Positions 1 through 9,291 of a DNA stretch of 64,000 bases are shown here, piece by piece. The DNA lies in NCBI RefSeq assembly GCF_002964575.1, contig NZ_POQQ01000060.1, positions 81,324 to 145,323 on the forward strand, written 5' to 3'. Source of the stretch: Streptococcus suis. GTDB taxonomy: Bacteria; Bacillota; Bacilli; Lactobacillales; Streptococcaceae. The stretch's first letter is position 1. The number at the start of each line of letters is the position of its first letter. The position numbers and the translations under genes were made by a program. Below the pieces are notes generated by a model. It ran no database searches. It was given only the letters and a program-made list of their open reading frames with translations, and was not told where the DNA came from.

Positions 1-1826
1 AAATTCCCTTGATAATCTTCAGCTGTTACTGTCAGAGGATAAGCGGCACTATTGAGAGTGTAGAATTGCTCAATCCCTAATTGCTTATAGATCGAATTTC
101 GATTATAACTGGTATCGTAGTAGGGGTGGATGGCGACACGATTATTTGCTGGATAGAGGTCACTGATACTTGGCAACTTCTTCATATTCGGCGCCACATC
201 CAGATAGACGGACGAAATGGACGAGTTGTAATTGTAGAAGGGCAGACCACTGTAAACCTGAAACTCGATATTAGCCGTACCACCGCCATAGTGGTCACTC
301 TTCATCAAGCCACTGGTAGTCTGGCTCATGATGTACTCGATATTTGGAAGGACATTTTGACTAAGGCTCACACCAGGAATCCGACGTGGATCAGCCAAAC
401 TCTCACTAAGAATGTAGATAACCGTCTGGTCAGTCACTTGACCTGTCCGTTCCGCATTGATCTCCTCGGCCAGGGCGGTGTATTTCTTCACAATGGCCTT
501 CATAGTTTTTTCAGAGTAATTTTCAGGCTTTTCCATACTGGTCTTGCTGAGCTGTTGCAACCAGAGGAAGGATAGGGTGCGATAGCGCGCCACAAAGGCA
601 TAACCCTTCCAGTCTACGTTACGCCAGTTATTGACCTGAGAAAGAATAGGAATCCAACCAACAATCTTATGGTCTTTCTCATTGCGAATCGCCCAACCCA
701 TTCCCAAAATCAAGGAAACAATGACTGAAATTCCTGCCAACCGTTTCCAGATGGATTTGACAATCTGCCCTTGGAAGTACTTCTTATGAATCCGCCTGTA
801 AACAAAGAATAGGATGACCAAGAAGACAAGCGATACCAAGACAACCCGCAGACTGATAAAGCTGAGAATCATCCCCATGTTTCCAATCCATTTGAAATCG
901 TTGGGGGTCATTGGCTCCGAACGGTAGCGGAATTTAAGGAAATTGGCCGCAATCAAGGTCACATTTAAACCAGCAATAACGGCAACAGATAAGATTTGAC
1001 GGTTGATAACCAAGCTAATGATGACATTGAGGAAAAATAGGCAGGCAATCTGGAAGACAATAGCTCCTGGAAAGAGGTGGCGTGTGAAATAAGAGCCCGT
1101 TCCCCCAGCCATAGAAGCCTGATAACCAATATGCGATAGCGTAGCCAGTGCCAAGCTGATAAAGAGCATACTGTGGACATTGGTCCGATTGGCCTTAAAT
1201 TCCCCAAAAGCCTTGTAGAGATAGCGAAGAAAAATGTAGGTTCCTATAAAATGAATGAGGGCAAAAATTGGTGTTTGGATAAAGAAATCCACATAGGAGC
1301 CATTTTCAACCAAACTCTCATAATGGCTATCTTTCCAGTAAGAAATAGCCAACGGACTGAGAGAAAGTAAGCTGGTCAAGAGCAAGTAGCTATCTGGCAC
1401 CAGATGACTGGCCGACCACTTACTTAATTTTTCTCTGATTCCTGCATTCTTCCGCCACAAAAATGCCAACAATACTGGAAGAAGCAACATCAATAGAAGT
1501 TCAAACTGAAAGAGATTATTACGGAAAATATTCCAGGGTTGATACTTCTTGGCATTGAGCCTATAGACCAGATTGACAAGATATAGAAAACCTAGAAAAT
1601 AGCCGACATACTTGGCAAAGGTTTTGGTCTTTACAAACTTCTCATATGTATCAAGCAAGACCAATACATAAAAGGTAAAAATAAGATAGGCAAGCAAGGT
1701 AAGGGGGACAAACCAGAGCGGAAAAGATACCCCGCTTAGCAAGAGGGCCCGTCCCATCGCCAGCAAAACAGTCATGACCATGACCAGAATAAATTGCTTG
1801 CATGCCTGGGGATTGATTTGTTTCAT
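1..1826 (-). CDS. LtaS-like sulfatase-family membrane protein (3' end outside window)
   Basis: An open frame of about 608 codons runs from ATG 1826 off the left edge. The N-terminal two thirds hold many hydrophobic segments. The soluble part begins near residue 440 and shows sulfatase/alkaline-phosphatase-superfamily features: YILSES near residue 473 and HYGGGTANIEF near residue 516, where the Thr matches the nucleophile of LTA synthase. Such proteins transfer phosphoglycerol or similar groups onto cell-envelope polymers outside the membrane. It starts 12 nt after the stop of the upstream membrane protein, so the two are probably one operon. The exact substrate cannot be told from the sequence, and the C-terminus is not visible. 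Confidence 0.72.
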   Translation of the reverse strand, partial: MKQINPQACKQFILVMVMTVLLAMGRALLLSGVSFPLWFVPLTLLAYLIFTFYVLVLLDTYEKFVKTKTFAKYVGYFLGFLYLVNLVYRLNAKKYQPWNIFRNNLFQFELLLMLLLPVLLAFLWRKNAGIREKLSKWSASHLVPDSYLLLTSLLSLSPLAISYWKDSHYESLVENGSYVDFFIQTPIFALIHFIGTYIFLRYLYKAFGEFKANRTNVHSMLFISLALATLSHIGYQASMAGGTGSYFTRHLFPGAIVFQIACLFFLNVIISLVINRQILSVAVIAGLNVTLIAANFLKFRYRSEPMTPNDFKWIGNMGMILSFISLRVVLVSLVFLVILFFVYRRIHKKYFQGQIVKSIWKRLAGISVIVSLILGMGWAIRNEKDHKIVGWIPILSQVNNWRNVDWKGYAFVARYRTLSFLWLQQLSKTSMEKPENYSEKTMKAIVKKYTALAEEINAERTGQVTDQTVIYILSESLADPRRIPGVSLSQNVLPNIEYIMSQTTSGLMKSDHYGGGTANIEFQVYSGLPFYNYNSSISSVYLDVAPNMKKLPSISDLYPANNRVAIHPYYDTSYNRNSIYKQLGIEQFYTLNSAAYPLTVTAEDYQGN

Positions 1827-1838
1827 AACATTTCTCTC

Positions 1839-3569
1839 TTAGGAAAGATTTGATTTTCGGTAGGCAAAAACATAGTAAATCAACCAGAGTAGCCATCCAG
1901 TCAAACTGATAATGATAACTGGCCATAACCACCACTGTTGCTTGTAGGATAGGACAAGGGTATTCTGTCCTTTTTGGCTAGTAACCGTTGGCACTCCGAT
2001 AGTGGAAAGTTCCAATTCTTCTCTATCCAAGACCTGTTCATTCAAAACCAGCTGACTATCTTGGTAGACAATGATTGGCACAGCAGTTTCTTCTGCTTCC
2101 GACGCCGTCCAAGTCACCACCAGCTGATTGCCATCAACTGCTTTGGTAAAGTCTTGATTTGGCAAAATCACTTGGTCACGATAGGTAAAATAGGTATTGT
2201 CCGACTCTTCATTGGTAATGTGACCTGTGCTATCTGACAAGTCTGGTACATAGTCTGGCGTTGATTTCTGAGCAATGTGGATAAAGTCACCCAAGTCTTT
2301 GGAATGGAAGGAATCCCGTAACTCCTCCGTCGTGCCGTACAAGGTCGTATGAATGCGTTTTTGCAGGAAAGTATCGCTGTAGTAATGCCCATTGATTTCC
2401 TTAAAACTTTCATTCCAGAGGAAACCGACCGAAACAAGCAAGGAGGCAAGAGCCACACCTGAAAAGATTTTCTGCAGTTTGTCGGACAAGCCAGACACCT
2501 GAACTCCTACGACTGCCAGTAAAAGAGCATTGGCGTAGAGGAAAAAGCGGAAGGGAAATTGAATCAATTCGACGAGTGTCATTCCTTTCCCTGCAAACAA
2601 CTGCCAAGGGAAAAGGTTGGTTGACAAGATTAAAAATACTGCGTAGGTCAAAGCAAGTCCACCCAGAACCAGCGATTGTTTCTTCCAATTTTTCACCAAG
2701 AAATAGAGATAGATTCCAAAGAAAATTGGCAAGGGATAGGGATAGTATAGAAAGGCTGTTTTGAGCCAGGTTACAGTATTGAGGACAAATTTCTTATTAA
2801 CAAACGGTGGCACCAAGGTGTTGGTCGCGTTGATAGAAATAAGTGGCAACCAGATGTTGATGGTCAGAAGCAAGAAAATGCACACTGATAGAGCCACTTG
2901 TCCAATAATCTTCATTTTTTGGTCTGATTTCCACCAACCAATAAGAAAGAGAACACCATAGGCAATGACCAAGAACAAGGTTGATAGCATATGAACCTGC
3001 AACATGAGCCCTACCGCTCCTGCCATAAGGAATATCGGTACTTTTTTAGTCTGTAGGAAACGAACCGCAGGAATCAAACAAAGCGGAAAGAGGGCCACTC
3101 CCCAGCTGGTAAATCCTTGAGTTGCCCACCAATACTGAATGGAGTAAGTCGTTACAAAGAAGAGGGACAGGAGGATGGAATGAGCATATTTGACCTTGAC
3201 CTCACGCATGAGGAGATAGAGGGAGGTCGCACTCAGAGTGCCCAAAAGAAGGTTGGACAAAACCTGATAGCGGAACCAGGTCCCACTTAAAAGAACTAGC
3301 GCTCCTTGTAGATAGGCAAAATAAGGTCCGTAGAGAGCATTGACAATCCGTCCTGACTGCTGATAGCCATACAAACTGATAATATAGGAGAAATTCCCCT
3401 CCTTCATCTGCATAGCCGCATCATAGAAACGATTGTAGTGGAAAATCAAGTCCGCACCTGTCACCATGCCTTTAGTTAGCAAGTGGGGAACCAATAACAA
3501 TAAAGAAAAGCCCACAAATAGACCAATGGCAACTAAATGGGGATGCTTTTTTAACATGTTTTTGAACAT
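1839..3569 (-). CDS. Polytopic membrane protein, GT-C/YfhO-like
   Basis: A 576-residue protein with roughly a dozen hydrophobic segments and a C-terminal extracytoplasmic region of about 150 residues before a last membrane helix. An acidic motif (GADLIFHYNRFYDA) follows the first helix, as in GT-C-type lipid-linked sugar transferases and in the PTPS-related/YfhO membrane families. I chose ATG 3569 because GAAGG lies 8 nt upstream. The frame stays open back to a TTG at 3650, but that start has no ribosome binding site and would read through the leader hairpin. Its partner is the LtaS-like gene 12 nt downstream, which suggests a role in envelope polymer synthesis. Function is inferred from fold resemblance only. 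Confidence 0.6.
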   Translation of the reverse strand: MFKNMLKKHPHLVAIGLFVGFSLLLLVPHLLTKGMVTGADLIFHYNRFYDAAMQMKEGNFSYIISLYGYQQSGRIVNALYGPYFAYLQGALVLLSGTWFRYQVLSNLLLGTLSATSLYLLMREVKVKYAHSILLSLFFVTTYSIQYWWATQGFTSWGVALFPLCLIPAVRFLQTKKVPIFLMAGAVGLMLQVHMLSTLFLVIAYGVLFLIGWWKSDQKMKIIGQVALSVCIFLLLTINIWLPLISINATNTLVPPFVNKKFVLNTVTWLKTAFLYYPYPLPIFFGIYLYFLVKNWKKQSLVLGGLALTYAVFLILSTNLFPWQLFAGKGMTLVELIQFPFRFFLYANALLLAVVGVQVSGLSDKLQKIFSGVALASLLVSVGFLWNESFKEINGHYYSDTFLQKRIHTTLYGTTEELRDSFHSKDLGDFIHIAQKSTPDYVPDLSDSTGHITNEESDNTYFTYRDQVILPNQDFTKAVDGNQLVVTWTASEAEETAVPIIVYQDSQLVLNEQVLDREELELSTIGVPTVTSQKGQNTLVLSYKQQWWLWPVIIISLTGWLLWLIYYVFAYRKSNLS

Positions 3570-3582
3570 AAGGATACCTTCA

Positions 3583-3604
3583 TAAAAAAAGAGGGAAACC
3601 CTCT
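3583..3604 (-). terminator. Intrinsic terminator/attenuator in the leader of the membrane-protein operon
   Basis: A 6-bp perfect stem (AGAGGG/CCCTCT) with a 3-nt loop is followed on the minus strand by seven T. It lies between the promoter at 3667-3695 and the ATG at 3569, so transcripts from that promoter must pass it. A second imperfect stem (AATATT..CTGC / GCAG..AATATT) lies just upstream at about 3618-3645. Confidence 0.6.
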
Positions 3605-3666
3605 CTTGTTTTTGTAAATATTCTGCCAATTTGCAGACAATATTTTTCAAAAGTTAGTCATATTTC

Positions 3667-3695
3667 AGTATAGCAAGCTTTCTCCCCACTGTCAA
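3667..3695 (-). promoter_or_regulatory. Sigma-A promoter of the membrane-protein operon
   Basis: TTGACA (3690-3695) and TATACT (3667-3672) are separated by 17 nt on the minus strand. It lies 98 nt upstream of ATG 3569 and downstream of the ydcF-like stop, giving a leader of about 90 nt that contains the hairpin above. Confidence 0.75.
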
Positions 3696-3720
3696 CGAAC
3701 AAGGCAAGGTCTTTCCGATT

Positions 3721-4506
3721 TCACTCTGGACTGGCAAATTTAGGATTGGCTCTGCGACTGGCTAGACCTGTCTTTTCCTGGACCAGCTGGTAGCTGGCTT
3801 GGACTTCTTCTGGAATGTCGATATGGGCCAAATAGTTGGCTCCTCTTGGTCCGTAGCCCTCTTCGTCATCTCGCAGGCGGGGAATTTCGCCTAAAAGCAG
3901 GCTGAGGTAGCGGTCTATGTCCCACATACCCAAGGGAGCATCTTCATACTGGAGCTGGCCCTCTTCCTCCCTGACAGTCACTTGGTAGCTAGCGTAGTTG
4001 AGCAAGAGTTTACCCGCTGCGTACTTCTTCATCGTTGCCCACATCCGACGCTGCATGGTGGCATCTTGCATGAGCAGAATGGACTGAAAATCAATGCCCT
4101 TATCAGCTAGCAAGTCCAGTAGGTAGGTGACATTATTACCGCAGTTGGTGGACTGGGTTTCTAGAAAATCAGCTGACAAACCATACTTCTGCTCCAGGTA
4201 GGCTTGAAAAATCTCTGCCTCGGTCAAACCTGTCGGATCCAGCTGGGGAAAATGGTCCCGCACCTGTTGGCGAAGTCCGTTGGTCGTGTGACCTGCTCCA
4301 CCTACGATGATGTAGGTCTTGGCGAGCTTATTTTGAATAGCCTCTGCCAGTTGGTCACCGCCTGCTAGAATGGAGCCGCCAAAAAAGGCTAGAACATCTA
4401 CTTGTCCTAGTCCTTGCTCTGCTGGAAGAGCTTGTCTTGTCAAGGAGGATAGATCCCGCGGTCCACAAAACTGGGCTAATTGATTAACTGCCTGTGCTAG
4501 TATCAT
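3721..4506 (-). CDS. YdcF/SanA-like DUF218 protein
   Basis: A 261-residue soluble protein resembling the YdcF branch of the DUF218 family. It carries an [11 protein letters not shown] segment near residue 41, [10 protein letters not shown] near residue 66, and a conserved STNCGNNV motif near residue 123, all typical of that family. Family members are linked to envelope or nucleotide-binding roles, but the reaction is not established. ATG 4506 overlaps the ksgA stop by 4 nt (ATGA), so translation is probably coupled to ksgA. Confidence 0.7.
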   Translation of the reverse strand: MILAQAVNQLAQFCGPRDLSSLTRQALPAEQGLGQVDVLAFFGGSILAGGDQLAEAIQNKLAKTYIIVGGAGHTTNGLRQQVRDHFPQLDPTGLTEAEIFQAYLEQKYGLSADFLETQSTNCGNNVTYLLDLLADKGIDFQSILLMQDATMQRRMWATMKKYAAGKLLLNYASYQVTVREEEGQLQYEDAPLGMWDIDRYLSLLLGEIPRLRDDEEGYGPRGANYLAHIDIPEEVQASYQLVQEKTGLASRRANPKFASPE

Positions 4507-5378
4507 GATAAGCCAACTTCCTGGAGGCTGTCAGACAAACGCGCGAAGTCAGCCATGGAAAGTGCTTCTCCACGGACACTGGCTTCCAGCTCTGCCATGT
4601 CAAGTGCCTGTGTCAGCTTGTCCTTGACTTCTTCGGACTTGCCAAAATGGTTGGTCAGATTGTTCCACAGGGTCTTGCGGCGATGCACAAAGCTGGCCTT
4701 GGACACCCGGAAGAAGAAATCTTCGTCTTTGACGCTGACCATGGGTTGCTCGCGGCGAACCATTTTGAGAATGGCGGAGTCCACGTTTGGTGCGGGCACA
4801 AAGACGGTGCGAGGCACGATGAAGGCCACCTTGGCAGTCATGTAGTACTGGACTGCAATGGACAGGCTGCCGTAGGCCTTGGTGTTTGGCTCGGCAGAAA
4901 TGCGGTCGGCCACCTCCCGCTGCATCATGACCACGAACTCGCTGAAGGGAATCTTGCTCTCAATCAGGTGCATGAGGATAGGGGTGGTGATGTAGTAGGG
5001 CAGGTTGGCCACGACCTTGATAGGCAGGTCAGGATTTTTGAAATTCTGAATCTGGGTCTGCAGGTCGGTTTTCAAGATGTCTTGGTTGACCACTGTCACA
5101 TTGTCAAAGCGACCCAAGGTGTCCGCCAAAATCGGAATCAGGCGGTCGTCAATCTCAAAGGCCATGACCTCGGCAGCATTTTCCGCCAAAAACTCGGTCA
5201 AGGCCCCAATTCCAGGACCAATCTCGATGACATTGACATTCTGGTCAATCTCTGCCGTGTCCACAATCTTCTGTAAAATATTGGTATCGGTCAAAAAGTT
5301 CTGACCGAAGGATTTCTTAAAGGTAAACCCGTGGCGTTCAAGGACGGCCCGAGTAACGTTTTTGTCTGCGATTCTCAT
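4503..5378 (-). CDS. ksgA: 16S rRNA dimethyladenosine transferase KsgA/RsmA
   Basis: A 291-residue SAM-dependent enzyme that dimethylates the two adjacent adenines in helix 45 of 16S rRNA during late 30S maturation. Visible motifs are the N-terminal [11 protein letters not shown], the SAM loop [12 protein letters not shown], the acidic motif II EIDDRL, and the catalytic [10 protein letters not shown]. The length is normal for the family. It overlaps the preceding 111-residue gene by 4 nt and the downstream ydcF-like gene by 4 nt. In many Firmicutes ksgA sits with rnmV and tatD, as here, although five genes now separate them. Confidence 0.95.
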   Translation of the reverse strand: MRIADKNVTRAVLERHGFTFKKSFGQNFLTDTNILQKIVDTAEIDQNVNVIEIGPGIGALTEFLAENAAEVMAFEIDDRLIPILADTLGRFDNVTVVNQDILKTDLQTQIQNFKNPDLPIKVVANLPYYITTPILMHLIESKIPFSEFVVMMQREVADRISAEPNTKAYGSLSIAVQYYMTAKVAFIVPRTVFVPAPNVDSAILKMVRREQPMVSVKDEDFFFRVSKASFVHRRKTLWNNLTNHFGKSEEVKDKLTQALDMAELEASVRGEALSMADFARLSDSLQEVGLS

Positions 5379-5710
5379 GTGTGTTTCTCTTTTCTTGCCA
5401 AATAACTCTCTGGACTTGTATGGTATTTAAAAAATAAAAAATTATTACCGGATTTGTCAATCATACTTTTTATAGAAAGGTTAGCATTTGTAATCAGGTG
5501 ATTTTTTGTAAAGTAAGTAGCTACTTCGCTACCATTGTTTAGAATTTGCCATACAACATTATTTCCTCTGATGCTCGGTAAATAGGTCCTAGCTTCTAAA
5601 AATTTGATTAAACCAGTTACAGTCATATCACCTGGAATGTCAATTTCGCCAGAATGTGGCAAAACATCGTCACCCATACAGACGGAAGTCCTATCTACTT
5701 GTATTTTCAT
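5375..5710 (-). CDS. Unknown 111-residue protein between the SseB-like gene and ksgA
   Basis: I do not recognise the family. The protein is small, soluble and mixed alpha/beta in appearance, beginning [15 protein letters not shown], with no membrane segment. Its ATG lies 1 nt after the upstream stop, and its own stop overlaps the ksgA start by 4 nt, so the three are co-translated. The pairing with an SseB-like gene suggests a two-gene accessory module inserted into the conserved ksgA-rnmV-tatD neighbourhood. Confidence 0.6.
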   Translation of the reverse strand: MKIQVDRTSVCMGDDVLPHSGEIDIPGDMTVTGLIKFLEARTYLPSIRGNNVVWQILNNGSEVATYFTKNHLITNANLSIKSMIDKSGNNFLFFKYHTSPESYLARKEKHT

Positions 5711-5711
5711 T

Positions 5712-7106
5712 TTATTTTCCAGCTTCTACACGGTAATCATTATACTTCTCACTCACTTTTTTCATGGTCTCAAAAGATTCTTGACTAACATAACAACCCG
5801 CTTCATGATACTGAGTTCCATTGATAATGTAGTCGTATAGTGAGATCATACCTCCAGCAGGTTCAATCATGCCACTCCACTTCTCATCAAAGACCATTCT
5901 CAAACGCTTCCAATCTGTAAAGATTGAGATAGCATCTCGTTCCTCTTTTCCCTTCCTTGTTGGAAGATTAAAGCTAGCTCCCCCTTGCAAGACCGTTTCT
6001 GCTGCCCCATCATTTTTTACAGGGAAATTCTTATCAGGCTGCATGGGAATAAGGAAGGTAGCCTTTGGTATTTCTCTGGACAAAAATCCATAATAAAGTC
6101 CGTAGACCAATTCTTCATCTTTCGTCTCAGGTTTCCCCATCTGCCCCATTAGGAGCAACCAACGGACTACGTCTGGGTTTGTGATAGGGATTTGTATCTC
6201 AGGCACATCAGAAAAATCCGGTGCCTCTACCAAGTTTTGAGCCTTGATACAGGTGTGTTCTGAATTCAGAATAACCCCCATGGCTCCATTTAGATAAAAG
6301 CTAGAACCTAAGAAGTTTTTAATACCTTCTCTATTTTCGCCATTTTCAATCAATCTCACCTCTGTATTTGGTTGCTGATCAATGGCTTCTTTATAATGCG
6401 TATACCAACGACGAGTCAATACTTGGATTTGAGGATCTGTACAAAGATATCCTGCCTCTCCTCGATCTACTGTTGTTGAGAACATATAGGGTTCCCCCGT
6501 CCGCTGTGAAAATACCACAAAGATTGATTCCACATCCAAAAGCTTATCTTTTATTACTCCTTCAAGATGAGCAATCTTACGAAGGTTACTCTGGTAGTCT
6601 TCTTCGCTTTCCTCTTCCTGATGGTGACGACACTCCCACAAAAACAAGCGTAATATTTCAATGCTATCATCCAGACTTGCACACAGATAATCCTCATTGC
6701 TCATATCGCCAGCTTGTCCCTTGACAAAAACCCTATACAAAGCATCAGTATAACTGGATAGGCGCTGCCTTTCATCTATATCCTTGGTATGTAGGACACT
6801 ACCTTTTTTAAGATGTGCTAACGCATCAGAAGCATTGATAAAAAGATGAACGATAGGCTCATCAATCAAAAATTGAGCCTCTTGATAACCATTACTCAAC
6901 TTTTCAACAATTACTTCTCCTAGGGAATCAAGGCCTTCATCTACATTGCACAGTTGCAAGACTGCACCGACCTCCATCCTGCCCTTCAAGTGACCAATAA
7001 TCAGGAATTGGTTGGATTTTTTGAGAGGAAAAAAATCCATTACTCCGAAACAAGCACTGGTCACTTCTTTCTTCTCTTCTTTCCTCCAAAAATCAAATAA
7101 CCCCAT
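5712..7106 (-). CDS. Large SseB-domain-like protein
   Basis: A 464-residue soluble protein. Residues about 20-110 resemble a small beta-barrel (IIGHLKGRMEVGAVLQL), similar to domain 2 of translation GTPases. The C-terminal half, from about residue 330, has the look of an SseB N-terminal domain (ELVYGLYYGFLSREIPKATFL followed by polar strands). It begins after GGAGG and is followed 1 nt later by the 111-residue gene. SseB-like proteins occur near secretion and toxin modules, but nothing here proves such a role. Domain calls are by eye and tentative. Confidence 0.5.
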   Translation of the reverse strand: MGLFDFWRKEEKKEVTSACFGVMDFFPLKKSNQFLIIGHLKGRMEVGAVLQLCNVDEGLDSLGEVIVEKLSNGYQEAQFLIDEPIVHLFINASDALAHLKKGSVLHTKDIDERQRLSSYTDALYRVFVKGQAGDMSNEDYLCASLDDSIEILRLFLWECRHHQEEESEEDYQSNLRKIAHLEGVIKDKLLDVESIFVVFSQRTGEPYMFSTTVDRGEAGYLCTDPQIQVLTRRWYTHYKEAIDQQPNTEVRLIENGENREGIKNFLGSSFYLNGAMGVILNSEHTCIKAQNLVEAPDFSDVPEIQIPITNPDVVRWLLLMGQMGKPETKDEELVYGLYYGFLSREIPKATFLIPMQPDKNFPVKNDGAAETVLQGGASFNLPTRKGKEERDAISIFTDWKRLRMVFDEKWSGMIEPAGGMISLYDYIINGTQYHEAGCYVSQESFETMKKVSEKYNDYRVEAGK

Positions 7107-7194
7107 CTTCTATCCTCCAGATTTAACTTCTCACTCAATTCTGAAATAATTCTCAGCTCCATCGCGGTAGCTGCCATTTCCAGCTATTCTTTCG

Positions 7195-7650
7195 TTACCG
7201 ATTCTCCCCCTTCCACTCGCCGTCTTCAAACCAATAATAATTCTCTGTCAATTGTGGTTGTTCAAAGATTTCCAGCATGGATTCAAAACCGTCTGCCAAC
7301 GGAACATTCTTCAAATCCTCACGGTCAAGCCAGAAGACCTTGCCCTCATCTGAAGATTGAATAGAACCTGAAAAATGGCTGGTTTTGTAGCAAAATACCA
7401 GATAGCGATAGTGGTCAGTTGGATCCGTCCAGTTTTGAATGCCACAAAGCTCGAGATTGGACACCGTCAAACCTGTTTCTTCCTTGATTTCACGAACGAC
7501 GGAGGAAACAATACTCTCGCCACGTTCAACATGGCCACCAGGAAATGTAATTCCAGGCCACTTTTCAGACTTCCTATCCTGGACTAATACCTGCTGACCG
7601 TCTGTAATCATGCACATATTGGTTAGGATGACTTGTTCTATCCTATTCAT
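7195..7650 (-). CDS. Nudix hydrolase, MutT/MutX type
   Basis: A 151-residue Nudix hydrolase. The Nudix box is complete near residues 39-61 (GGHVERGES..REIKEETGL). These enzymes cleave nucleoside diphosphate-X substrates; the QVLVQDR and WPGITFPGG sequence fits the 8-oxo-dGTP diphosphatase-like group that cleans the nucleotide pool. A GAGGGAG ribosome binding site precedes the ATG. It follows the toxin gene by 6 nt, so it may share the toxin-antitoxin transcript. The substrate is inferred. Confidence 0.85.
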   Translation of the reverse strand: MNRIEQVILTNMCMITDGQQVLVQDRKSEKWPGITFPGGHVERGESIVSSVVREIKEETGLTVSNLELCGIQNWTDPTDHYRYLVFCYKTSHFSGSIQSSDEGKVFWLDREDLKNVPLADGFESMLEIFEQPQLTENYYWFEDGEWKGENR

Positions 7651-7656
7651 ACTCCC

Positions 7657-7986
7657 TCACTTCAACAACTTGACATAATCACTCTTGGTTGCAAAAAGAT
7701 GACCCACTCGAACTTCATTTTCTACCACGCGATAGAGGGCGATGTAGTCTTTTCCAATGACATAACCTCTAGTCAGATGAGGCGGGTCTATCTGCTTACC
7801 AAAACGATTATCGGCGTTAAAACCACGTTCAGGAAAAATTTGCAAACTCTCCAATGCTTCGACAATCATACCAATTCGTCTTTTAGCAATTTCTTCTGAG
7901 AACTGTTCCGAAAAATAGGCGTAAATATCTGCCAATTCCTTATCCACTGCTGGAGCAAGTATCACTGAATAAGACTCAAATTCCAT
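7657..7986 (-). CDS. RelE/ParE-family toxin
   Basis: A 109-residue toxin of the RelE/ParE superfamily. Its pattern is typical: an N-terminal strand and helices (AVDKELADIYAYFSEQFSEEIA), a central FPERG, and C-terminal strands ending VGHLFATKSDYVKLL. RelE types cleave ribosome-bound mRNA and ParE types poison gyrase; which applies is not clear. I chose ATG 7986, which overlaps the antitoxin by 11 nt; a GTG at 8001 would add five residues. Immediate linkage to a RelB/DinJ-like gene supports the call. Confidence 0.85.
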   Translation of the reverse strand: MEFESYSVILAPAVDKELADIYAYFSEQFSEEIAKRRIGMIVEALESLQIFPERGFNADNRFGKQIDPPHLTRGYVIGKDYIALYRVVENEVRVGHLFATKSDYVKLLK

Positions 7987-8263
7987 ACTTCTCTTTGACA
8001 CTTTCTAGGCTGATCCCTTGACCTGCCTCAATCGCCTGTTGGTTTTCCTGAATTTCCTTTTGAAGTTGTAAAAACAACTCTTCTCTTTCCAACTCTTCTT
8101 CTGTCAGAATGGGCAACTCATTTTTTACAGCAATGTTTTGCAAGAAGAGATTGAAACCAGAGGTCAAATCCAGCTGGTTCATAGCAAATACTTCCTTGGC
8201 TTTCTCTAAAAGTCTAGAGTCGGTTTTAAAATTTACTTGGGCATCTTTGTTTATAGTTATCAA
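7976..8263 (-). CDS. RelB/DinJ-family antitoxin
   Basis: A 95-residue protein with an N-terminal ribbon-helix-helix look (VNFKTDSRLLEKAKEVFAM then DLTSGFNLFLQNIAV), as in RelB/DinJ antitoxins that bind DNA as dimers and neutralise the cognate toxin through the C-terminal helix. The start is TTG 8263, chosen because AGGAGG lies 9 nt upstream. Its stop overlaps the toxin start, giving coupled translation. It probably represses its own promoter at 8289-8317. Confidence 0.82.
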   Translation of the reverse strand: MITINKDAQVNFKTDSRLLEKAKEVFAMNQLDLTSGFNLFLQNIAVKNELPILTEEELEREELFLQLQKEIQENQQAIEAGQGISLESVKEKYGI

Positions 8264-8288
8264 TCTAGTCCACCTCCTAGTTTTCTAT

Positions 8289-8317
8289 ATTGTAACACGA
8301 ATAGATCTCAGTAGCAA
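8289..8317 (-). promoter_or_regulatory. Promoter of the toxin-antitoxin pair
   Basis: TTGCTA (8312-8317) and TACAAT (8289-8294) with a 17-nt spacer; TGT directly before TACAAT gives an extended -10. The antitoxin TTG lies about 25 nt downstream of the -10 box. Confidence 0.6.
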
Positions 8318-8360
8318 TCTTCAAAAAAGCAGAAATAGTAACATTTCCGCTCTAGATTGT

Positions 8361-8729
8361 TTATCTCCCCAAATCATCAAAATAATAGAGATTCAAAAAT
8401 TCCTCCTCAGTAACTGGACGTTCAAAATTATAAAACCAGCGATAGACTTCCACGGCTGGCACATCAAACTCCACCCTATCGTCCATTTCTTGCACACCGA
8501 CAATATGAAACAAACGGCTCTGCTTCCAAATACCATCCGCATTGACATAGCCATCTTCAACTAGACCACGCAAATAGGCTGCTAGTTTATTCTTATCAAC
8601 CTGCTCATCCTCCCAAACAAGAACATTAGCAGGCAGCAAGTAGGTCACTTCTTCATAAGATGAGTAATTCTCATAAGTAGGCTCAAACTCGTTTTTTACC
8701 AAGCACTTAACAGCGTAGACCCTATCCAT
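8361..8729 (-). CDS. Unknown acidic protein co-translated with rnmV
   Basis: A 122-residue protein of unrecognised family, beginning MDRVYAVKCL and rich in Asp, Glu, Tyr and Trp, with no membrane segment. I chose ATG 8729, which overlaps the rnmV stop by 8 nt (ATGGATAG); upstream in-frame starts would extend well into rnmV. Translational coupling to rnmV is the only contextual clue. Confidence 0.6.
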   Translation of the reverse strand: MDRVYAVKCLVKNEFEPTYENYSSYEEVTYLLPANVLVWEDEQVDKNKLAAYLRGLVEDGYVNADGIWKQSRLFHIVGVQEMDDRVEFDVPAVEVYRWFYNFERPVTEEEFLNLYYFDDLGR

Positions 8730-9291
8730 GATAGCTCTCCATTGCCTCCTCAACTTCCGCCAGACCAATCCCAAACAGCTCCAAGCGTTTGAGCAGTTGC
8801 TTGCCGTTGCAGTAGCCGATGCGGAGCTTTTCTCCCAGATACTCCCTCCGCTTGCGACTGTCTCCGCCCATAAGCAAGCCTAGGCGCATCAGATCTGACT
8901 TGGTGATGTCAAAGTTATTTTCATCATCGTAGTAACCACGCACGCCTGCGAGGGCTTTTTCCAAGTCCTCAAAGCTGGCGTGCTCAATGCCCAAGGACCG
9001 CCCTTTTGTTTTGGACTGGGGCCTGGCCTCGTCCCGCTGTAAAAAGGCGTGTTTGACCGTGGGAATAGCCTGCATAATCATTTTCCGAATCCGCTCTCCA
9101 TTGTAGTCTGGGTCAGTAAAGACAATAATGCCCCGCAGGTCATGGAGTTTCTCGATGCGTTCCAAGTCATCGTCTGATATGGCAGAACCTCTGGTTTCGT
9201 AGGTATCCACCTCATAAAATCGTTTTAGGTTTGCTGTATCGTCTTTTCCCTCAACAACGAGGACTTCCTGTATCTTAATTTTCTGAGTCAA
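8722..9291 (-). CDS. rnmV: Ribonuclease M5
   Basis: RNase M5 (189 residues from the chosen start) cuts the 5S rRNA precursor in double-stranded form to give the mature ends. The Toprim domain is clear: VVEGKDDT at the N-terminus holds the catalytic Glu, and IVFTDPDYNGERIR near residue 60 holds the DxD pair. I chose TTG 9291, giving LTQKIKIQEVLVVEG with AAGGAG upstream. Longer readings only translate tatD in another frame. It overlaps tatD by 17 nt, the usual Firmicute pairing. Confidence 0.92.
   Translation of the reverse strand: MTQKIKIQEVLVVEGKDDTANLKRFYEVDTYETRGSAISDDDLERIEKLHDLRGIIVFTDPDYNGERIRKMIMQAIPTVKHAFLQRDEARPQSKTKGRSLGIEHASFEDLEKALAGVRGYYDDENNFDITKSDLMRLGLLMGGDSRKRREYLGEKLRIGYCNGKQLLKRLELFGIGLAEVEEAMESYHG

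Noticed and set aside
4647..5276. 209-codon plus-strand frame opposite ksgA
   Set aside because: Composition is typical of a mirrored coding frame and ksgA is certain.
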